NCBI GenBank assembly: GCA_019217005.1
Contig: JAHBNG010000008.1
Span: 62,001-126,000 of the forward strand
DNA from: Chloroflexi bacterium TSY
Lineage (GTDB): Bacteria > Chloroflexota > Anaerolineae > Caldilineales > Caldilineaceae
Direction: 5' to 3'
DNA: 64,000 nucleotides
Under the pieces are notes generated by a model. It did no database searches. It was not told where the DNA came from and was given only the letters and a program-made list of their open reading frames with translations. The position numbers were made by a program, and so were the translations under genes. Position 1 is the first letter of the stretch; each line of letters opens with the position of its first letter. Of this stretch, positions 58,360 to 64,000 are shown piece after piece.

Positions 58360-60899
58360 AAAACATGTCGAACGAACGGTTTCTCATCATCCTCTACAGC
58401 ACCCAACGCCTTGAGGGTGTCTCGTTGTGCTTCGCTAATGCCTGTAACATCAGTGATATTCATCCCCTCATAGGGACCAGGTATTCTTAGCGTATGTTGA
58501 TACTCTCTGCTCTGTATATGCCACAGTCGAATCTCGCTATTATTTGCTTCCGCCGCTAAATAGTCGCAATGTGGATCGAAGGCCAGGGAAAAGAGATGAC
58601 CAAGATTGTGCGTAAATGCAGAGTAGGATAAATCTGCATTGCGAAAATTAACCCGATACGCGGTTGACCCCTGTAAATAAGCATGCCACACGTTGCAGTG
58701 AGAAAAATCAAATTCGGCTATATCAATATTGAGATGCAGCAACAGGTTGAGGATATTCCCTCCCGCATAACTAGGTGTACGCGGAGCAGGTTCGCGCAGT
58801 GTGACAAGTATACGCTGCAATCGTTCAACGACCCGTGTAAAACCATGCTTCTCCAATAACCCTGCACAGATAGGAACAAGAAACAGCCGCTTTTGACTCT
58901 CGCGCACACGTTCTTTGGCTTGGGCCTTTAGCAGTGGATAGTGGTGTAGAAGATCGATGTGGCCCGTTTCAATTTCATAAAGAATTGTCTCCACCAGACG
59001 GTCTATCAAATACTCGGTGACCACATTCTGCATGACAAATCCGGTATCATAGCGCTCGATGAGTGAATGTCGCTGCAAGTTGCGAATGGCCTCCAGAAGG
59101 ACTCGCTGTGGCGGTGGATTTAAAAAGTTTTTGCGCAAAATGGCAACCGGTGTGGCTTTACGTTCAACAACTAACCAAAAGAGAATCTCTTGCTCCAGTG
59201 TTGAGAGACGGGCGAATTGCTGATCGAGAACGATGCGCATGTCGTCAAAGACTAAAGACTCCTCGACCAAAAACTCAGCAATATCGCCCCCGAAAATCTC
59301 ATTGACGGTATCCGCCACCAGTTTGAGAGCCAACGGGTTGCCCGAACAGCGTTCGATGAGCCGGATCTCTTCATCATCTACGCCACATAGGCCACGCTGT
59401 GCTAACAGTGCATGACCTGCGTCGTTATCTAGGCCGTCAAGCTGTAGCGACCGGATGAGATGGCTATCCTTCTCCATGCGCTCATAGCCGCGCGGACGTT
59501 CGCGACTGGTCAACAGCAGATGGCTCTGATGGTTGTACGTCGCTATCTGTTGAATGAGTTGATCATAAGGTTCGTAGCCGTCTCGGTAAGTCCCGGCCTG
59601 GTCCGCATCAAGAATACTCTCTAGATTATCCAGCACCAGCAACACTCTTTGTTCCCGTAGATAACCGAGAAGTAACCGTAGCTGTTCATCAAGGTTATCG
59701 GGCAAAGTCATCAACTGTTGGTTGGAGAGAATCTGTAAGATTGGGGGCAAGAGTTCCGTCAATGTTGGTGCATTGAGTAATGAACGCCAGACAATATTCT
59801 GAATGGTAACTGTTTCAGTACGACTTAAAAGCTCTCGGAGGCTTTGGGCTGCCAAACTCGTCTTGCCCATGCCACCGATTCCTAACAGAGCGACCAGTCG
59901 ACAGTCGTCATCATTCAACCATTTGGTTATCTTTTGCCGCTCTAGTTCACGTCCAAAGAAAGGACCAGGATCAGGGACATCGTACAGGCTATGAGAAGAT
60001 GGCAAGGTAGCAGAATCAGGATCTGTCTCAATTACCTTATCATTTTGGCATCTTGCGCTCTTAGCATCTTGCAGCTCGGTAATCCTATCAAGCTCGCCTG
60101 CTGCGATCTGTCTTGCTAGGACAAGCGTTTGCTCAGATGGTTCAACACCCGCTTCCTCACGCAAGAGCGGACGCATCTGTTCCAAATATTGCAACGCTTG
60201 ATCGGGCGGGCCCATCTGTGCAAGGAGGCGCATGATCCGACGGTATGTATCTTCGCGGTAGGGGTCCAGCGTGAGTAGATGACTGGCAACTCTATGGGCC
60301 CGCTCATACTCGCCTGTCGCTTCATATTCAGTGGTGAGGGTACGGAACGCCAGGATCGCTCGTTGATGTAACATCTCGCGGCGCAGCAACAGCCACTCCT
60401 CAAAACCTGCCGCATCAGTTACACAAAAGCCAGCAAGCAATTCGCCTTGATACAGCCCAACAGCTTCAGCTAGTTGCTCGAGACGGGTTGATGTATGCTC
60501 AGACGCAGATGCCTGGTGCCGACCGGCTAAGCGGTGGTTTCCCGGTGCAGATTCGACCTCCAAGAGTGTCTGAAATCGAAGCACATCGATCATGGCATTT
60601 GCGGCATTGAACCGCACAGCCTGACGGGTTACAATCAGCAATTGGTCGGCTCCGCCTGTTGCGACTGTGTCCAAAGTCTGGCGTAGCCGATGAAGCGTAT
60701 TGCGCAGATTCGCCCGCGCGTATTGGTCACCGATTCCTGGCCAGAACAGCGCAGCCAATTCTTGACGGGTATGAACGTGATCCTCGAGAACAAGATAGGC
60801 CAAAAGAGCGCGCGCTTTATCGGAATGAAAATCAGATACCGAATGAGTGCCCACCATAACCTCAAATTTGCCGAGGAAATGAAAGGTGAACTGCGTCAT
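58356..60899 (-). CDS. SARP/BTAD - NB-ARC (STAND) protein with a single WD40-like blade
   Basis: 847 aa paralogue of the next gene: TQFTFHFLGKFEVMVGTHS at the N-terminus, BTAD to ~270, hinge DVPDPGPFFGR, Walker A GIGGMGKTS, RVLLVLDNLESIL, LLLTSRERPRG, GNPLALKLV. The C-terminal sensor is reduced to one WD40-like blade (HLFSLAFDPHCDYLAAEANN) followed by the same tail GPYEGMNITDVTGISEAQ seen after 14 blades in the partner. It has therefore lost, or never gained, the propellers. Overlaps the downstream gene by four bases (TGA within GTGA), so both are made from one message and may hetero-oligomerise. Confidence 0.9.
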   Translation of the reverse strand: MTQFTFHFLGKFEVMVGTHSVSDFHSDKARALLAYLVLEDHVHTRQELAALFWPGIGDQYARANLRNTLHRLRQTLDTVATGGADQLLIVTRQAVRFNAANAMIDVLRFQTLLEVESAPGNHRLAGRHQASASEHTSTRLEQLAEAVGLYQGELLAGFCVTDAAGFEEWLLLRREMLHQRAILAFRTLTTEYEATGEYERAHRVASHLLTLDPYREDTYRRIMRLLAQMGPPDQALQYLEQMRPLLREEAGVEPSEQTLVLARQIAAGELDRITELQDAKSARCQNDKVIETDPDSATLPSSHSLYDVPDPGPFFGRELERQKITKWLNDDDCRLVALLGIGGMGKTSLAAQSLRELLSRTETVTIQNIVWRSLLNAPTLTELLPPILQILSNQQLMTLPDNLDEQLRLLLGYLREQRVLLVLDNLESILDADQAGTYRDGYEPYDQLIQQIATYNHQSHLLLTSRERPRGYERMEKDSHLIRSLQLDGLDNDAGHALLAQRGLCGVDDEEIRLIERCSGNPLALKLVADTVNEIFGGDIAEFLVEESLVFDDMRIVLDQQFARLSTLEQEILFWLVVERKATPVAILRKNFLNPPPQRVLLEAIRNLQRHSLIERYDTGFVMQNVVTEYLIDRLVETILYEIETGHIDLLHHYPLLKAQAKERVRESQKRLFLVPICAGLLEKHGFTRVVERLQRILVTLREPAPRTPSYAGGNILNLLLHLNIDIAEFDFSHCNVWHAYLQGSTAYRVNFRNADLSYSAFTHNLGHLFSLAFDPHCDYLAAEANNSEIRLWHIQSREYQHTLRIPGPYEGMNITDVTGISEAQRDTLKALGAVEDDEKPFVRHVL

Positions 60900-61518
60900 A
60901 AATTATTGTGCAAAGTTCATCTACCAAACGCTATGGGTACGTGGTGTGCTAAGAACCTAGCGAATTGCCGAATTGTCGAACTGCTGAATGTTTAATGAGA
61001 GTTCTTGGAATCTTGTTCGTTGCATTGACAATTGAGGCGCTTGCCGCGTAGCACGAGCGAGACTGATTTGATACAGCCTCGACACGAAATTGTCGATATT
61101 GATCCCTTAAGGGCTTATCCGAAAAGTGGTTATGAGTCTGACAAGCTTCCCGGGTGAGAATGCATTGTTACAAAAGTTTTTGGATAATACCAAGTATGCT
61201 GTGCTCTGCTATCGATGAAAATAAGTGGACCGATTTCAGTTGGGTAGAATCTGTAATATTATTTTCATCGATAAGCAAGTGCGACGTCTATAAAAATATA
61301 GTCAACACTTAGCAACGGGAAGATTATACTCTGCATTGGACCCGTGGCCAAACGAAGTGTACCCCCTATCATCCTGGTTCTGTTAATATTTAAAACCTAG
61401 AGGGTACTCTCTGCGAGGGAATAGATGTTGAGTTGACATAATGGAATTAATGTGGCCCAGAAGAGCTTCATTGTGCAGAGAAAAAGGAGATGTTGAACTC
61501 GATGAAGTGTATAATAAA
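60900..61518. other. Intergenic region upstream of STAND pair
   Basis: Should contain the STAND operon promoter on the minus strand. Visible: simple repeats around CGAATTGCCGAATTG (60960-60985) and an inverted repeat TATCGATGAAAATAA / TTATTTTCATCGATA (61210-61224, 61259-61273). No gene recognised. Confidence 0.6.
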
Positions 61519-61564
61519 CTCGATAGTTGTATTTTGAGCAGGTGCCAGATTTGACAAAGTCAAA

Positions 61565-63121
61565 TTAAGCAGAGCAGACCTGCCGTTTGGCGAAAAGGGT
61601 AGCGAAGACCTCCGCAATCTCCTGTCCGTCATTCAAGGCATCATGAGCCGTCAAGATGAGATCTTGAATCAGTGACTGAGTTTGCTGCCGGGTAGCCTCA
61701 CCAAGGGATTTGCTGGGCGAGAATTGAGTTTTAGCCAATGATGGTCCCAAACAATCAAGGTGCAAGAGAGAATAAGCCACGAAGACCAGAGACCAATGTT
61801 TTTGAAAGGCGTGGGCAGTTCGCATGCAATATTCATCAAGACCAAGCAGTTGTTTACCATCCTGATAAACCGTCTCGATAGGCCAACGAAGCAGGTAAAT
61901 CGAGAGAATGCGTTTGGCATTACAGTCGGTGCGATTGGTCACTAAAACGGCATAATTGTCTTGCAATTCAGGATTATCAAAACTAATCACGATGCGTACC
62001 TTGCCGATAGAAGGGATACGCACAGTCATGGTAAAGGTGTAGTAAGTACGACCATCAATGGTGACAGGCTTGTAGGCATTCTGGGGGATGTAGGGGACCA
62101 ACTCTTTGACTTTAATATGTGGCCCCTCGAAAGTTATCGGCTGACCATCTTCATCCCGCAAACGAAAACTATTTGTCTCCAGATTGCGATTGCACTTCAA
62201 GATGCTGATCCAATCTTTATTCAGACGATCGAGTACAGCTAGAAAATCTGGAGCGAGATACCAACCATCGAAGAGAGCCCAACCAAAGATAAGGGTTCGT
62301 TCAACAGCTTTTTCAACCAGTTCACTGGCAATGGTTATCTTGGTCTTAAACGCTTCGTCTCGCTCTCGAAAGGCGGTGGTCAGTTAATAGGTGGCTATCC
62401 ACTCGTTTATGAAAAGCGGTTCGTTCTTTCTTTTTCTTGGGAATCTCGGTCACTGGGAAATGTTTTTCCACAAATGCTTCCCAGTCGGTAAACTCTTCGT
62501 ACCGTCGGTAGATACTTGCATCGACCGGAAAACGGATAGCGCCACTGACATAGTGACTTGTGACTAAGTTATGAGCCAGTGGATGCTGACCATTGCTATG
62601 ATTGTAGTGGGTGTCGATATACTCGAACAGACTTCCCACATGTTCACATAGTGTATCGTCAATCGCTAATACCGATTCTGACTCTGAACGTTGGTATTGT
62701 GCTGTCTCTGACTATACGCTCATCATTGAGTTTTTCGGCTCGCCAAGGAGCTTCACTCAGATACCGTGATACATTCGTCTTATCTGCACTATCTAGAATG
62801 CAACGGGCAATATTTGCCATGCTTTTGTTGTCCAAGACCATCAGACCCGTCAGATAGTTTTCAAAGTGGCGAAACTGTTTACGATTGGCAAATACGGGGT
62901 GGTTCAGAATTAGGTTTACACTTTTGATACATAGACAAAAATCTATATGAGGTCATTTTCTGCCTGAGCATGGCTCAAATTAGAAAATATAAACATCTTT
63001 TCTCTTTGCAAAAATGTAAACCTAATTGTCCGCCTAAAATGAACCACCCCGCAAATACTGAACGAAAGGTTTCGCTATGCTCCTTGACCAGTGGCGCTAC
63101 ATTTACTATCGGCAATTGCAT
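61565..63121 (-). pseudogene. IS701/IS4-like transposase, copy B (MITE-interrupted, frameshifted)
   Basis: Starts MQLPIVNVAPLVKEHSE at 63121 (AAAGGAG upstream), cut by M155 after SVFA, resumes NRKQFRHFENYLTGLMVLDN at about 62890, and runs to RQVCSA at 61565. A one-base insertion near 62375 (GGCGGTGG versus GGCGGGG in copy A) breaks the frame, though the C-terminal 211-aa part is whole. Catalytic signature YLLRWPIETVYQDGK (Y-2-R-3-E-6-K) present. An intact protein would be ~430 aa. Two defects, so probably inactive. Confidence 0.85.
62896..63050. mobile_element. 155-bp MITE (family M155), copy 3
   Basis: Inverted relative to copy 1 and almost identical to it; 8-bp duplicates GCAAATAC (62888-62895, 63051-63058). 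The empty site GGCAAATACTGAAC is preserved in IS701-like copy A at 19239-19252. Confidence 0.95.
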
Positions 63122-63223
63122 CTTGATGGCTCCTTTTCTGCACTTTTTTCTTGATGCAATCTATTGAGATGACTTTTGTCTCTTTTGTCAAAATTGGAAA
63201 ACCTTCATTTCACAACTATCGAG

Positions 63224-63480
63224 TAATATCTTAATCGTTGAATACGATTTGAATGCATTTTTTTTGATTGGGGTACGATAGAGATACTGGTTGGCAACGA
63301 TCGGGATACGATTGATCGCTCCATTGATAGTATTGCAGCCACTCGGCGATCTGCCGTCGTTCCCATGTACGCCCAAAGAAAAACTTGGAGATGACACGTT
63401 TGATGCCATGCCTTTAGCAAACGGAATGTTTAGAAACGATGAGCATATAGGAAACAAACAAAAGACAAGGAGCAAATATA
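63224..63480. other. Gap with relic of a STAND gene on the minus strand
   Basis: Minus strand at ~63340-63400 reads FFFGRTWERRQIAEWL, matching the hinge/NB-ARC start FFGRTQEQQQITTWL of the 1514-aa protein, but no ATPase follows. 63240-63330 resembles 52310-52400. Looks like debris of a deleted paralogue. Confidence 0.45.
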
Positions 63481-63884
63481 TGCCTCAACGCTATGGGGAA
63501 TATCAGGATGGAGTCCAAAAATATTGGTCAGTGGAGCGTCTTTGGCGTCTCTCGGAATCGTTACCTGTAGAGAATATAGCCATAGACAAGATTCAGGGGC
63601 CGGATGAAGTCACATGGTTTTCATTTGACGGACCATTACCAACTTGTCGGGCCATCGCCGAGCATTGCAAACGCATCAATGAAGTCGATTTAAGCTATCC
63701 TATCCTACTGACTGAAGACTTTAAGGTATTTGATGGCATGCATCGGATTGCGCGCTGCATCATGGAAGGAAAGACCCACATTCAGGCTAAGCGCTTTTTG
63801 GAAGATCCCGAGCCAGATGAATACATCGAGTTCGAGCGCGAAAGTAGGGACAAGTTAGAAACACAGCATCGTTATAAAGAATGA
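63481..63884 (+). CDS. Small ParB-like-fold hypothetical protein
   Basis: About 133 aa from the ATG at 63481, which has AAGGAGC seven bases upstream; the open frame upstream is relic sequence. The core PILLTEDFKVFDGMHRIARC resembles the ParB/sulfiredoxin nuclease-fold motif (xGxHRxxA), and similar short proteins with DGMHRI occur widely without assigned function. No helix-turn-helix is seen, so this is not a full ParB. A stable hairpin follows immediately. Function unknown; no informative neighbour because both sides are IS elements. Confidence 0.65.
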
Positions 63885-63918
63885 GCGGGATCGTGTTTGG
63901 TAAACGATCCCGCTCATT
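63880..63918. terminator. Hairpin at the end of the ParB-like gene
   Basis: Stem AATGAGCGGGATCGT / ACGATCCCGCTCATT, 15 bp perfect, 9-base loop; overlaps the stop codon. There is no long T-run on the plus strand (ATTTGACTGTT), so terminator function is likely but not certain. Confidence 0.65.
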
Positions 63919-63928
63919 TGACTGTTAA

Positions 63929-64000
63929 GGCTAAACCAAAAAAATAATTATACGCGAACGAGAGAATGGAGAGGGGGAATAAGGACAAACCATTTTTCTA
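63929..64000 (-). mobile_element. ISAzo13-family insertion sequence copy 4 (right end only)
   Basis: GGCTAAACC end preceded by TAA (63926-63928), then the complement of the transposase C-terminus (LHSLVRV, stop at 63948). The element continues beyond the window. Confidence 0.92.
63948..64000 (-). CDS. ISAzo13-type transposase, C-terminal fragment in window
   Basis: Encodes the last ~17 residues (ending IPPLHSLVRV) of the same transposase as at 29826-31042; the rest lies beyond the window, so whether it is intact cannot be judged. Confidence 0.8.
   Translation of the reverse strand, partial: EKWFVLIPPLHSLVRV

Larger units (their letters stand above)
61519..63223 (-). mobile_element. IS701/IS4-like insertion sequence, copy B, carrying M155 MITE
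   Basis: Ends CTCGATAGTTGT at both sides. The left flank TAATAAA and right flank TAATATC match in only 5 of 7 bases, so the duplicate has diverged or the site rearranged. Keeps the ~115-bp transposase segment deleted in copy A. Interrupted by the MITE 62896-63050. Confidence 0.88.

Noticed and set aside
63481..63884. Annotation as chromosome-partitioning ParB
   Set aside because: Only the short DGMHRI-type motif is present; no DNA-binding helix-turn-helix, no parA neighbour, and far too short.

Overview
The window looks like a piece of a Chloroflexota chromosome, probably of the Anaerolineae/Caldilineae type. This is inferred from gene content, not from any marker gene. The pointers are: SARP/BTAD-NB-ARC-WD40 proteins with a DVPDPG-FFGR hinge, a double-cyclase/AAA/TPR regulator, SH3 proteins with Thr-Pro linkers, a secreted PKD/RTX giant ending in FLPLVVR, and AtuA-type genes. 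No rRNA, tRNA or CRISPR array was seen.

The dominant theme is mobile-element invasion. At least six IS types (ISAzo13-like in four copies, an IS4-signature element in two, an IS701/IS4-like element in two, IS630, IS110, and a 2.2-kb DDE element) and three MITE-like families (155 bp x3, 215 bp x2, 104 bp x1) are present. Seven host genes are split by them: the small AtuA partner, a DHPS-like gene, folE, an ion channel, an RND permease, an SH3/PD40 surface protein, and a ~2590-aa surface protein (hit twice). In every case, removing the element plus one target-site copy restores the reading frame exactly. The insertions are therefore young, or not fixed in the population. Elements also sit inside elements. 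Two more genes are broken without insertions: a cyclase-AAA-TPR gene with two in-frame stops, and a response regulator with a frameshift.

Layout. 1-1175: ISAzo13 copy 1. 1.5-6.1 kb: atuA and its small partner, split by nested IS. 6.2-7.7 kb: DUF1905/YdeI protein and an amidohydrolase. 8.1-13.4 kb: pterin cluster (folB, two tandem DHPS-like genes, folE split by IS, ribA). 13.5-15.9 kb: beta-propeller protein, Gfo/Idh/MocA oxidoreductase, recX. 16.0-19.7 kb: voltage-gated-type channel split by IS701-like with IS630 inside. 19.8-26.8 kb: RND pump and its adaptor lipoprotein. 27.4-32.9 kb: SH3/PD40 protein (split) and an ABC exporter. 33-34.65 kb: IS110 with a structured leader that may encode a bridge RNA. 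34.7-39.1 kb: NUDIX hydrolase and cyclase/AAA/TPR regulator. 39.4-47.6 kb: giant surface protein. 48.1-53.7 kb: HD protein, CNB-histidine kinase and two paralogous response regulators. 53.8-60.9 kb: two overlapping STAND-type (BTAD-NB-ARC) genes. 61.5-63.2 kb: IS701-like copy B with a MITE. 63.5-63.9 kb: small ParB-like protein. The last 72 bases enter another ISAzo13 copy.

Non-coding DNA is rich in palindromes, including a dispersed ~70-bp family (core GGACAATTG). All IS copies carry different small indels, mostly in homopolymers, whereas long single-copy genes are intact. This may be poor polishing of repeats rather than biology, so frameshift calls inside IS elements should be treated with caution.
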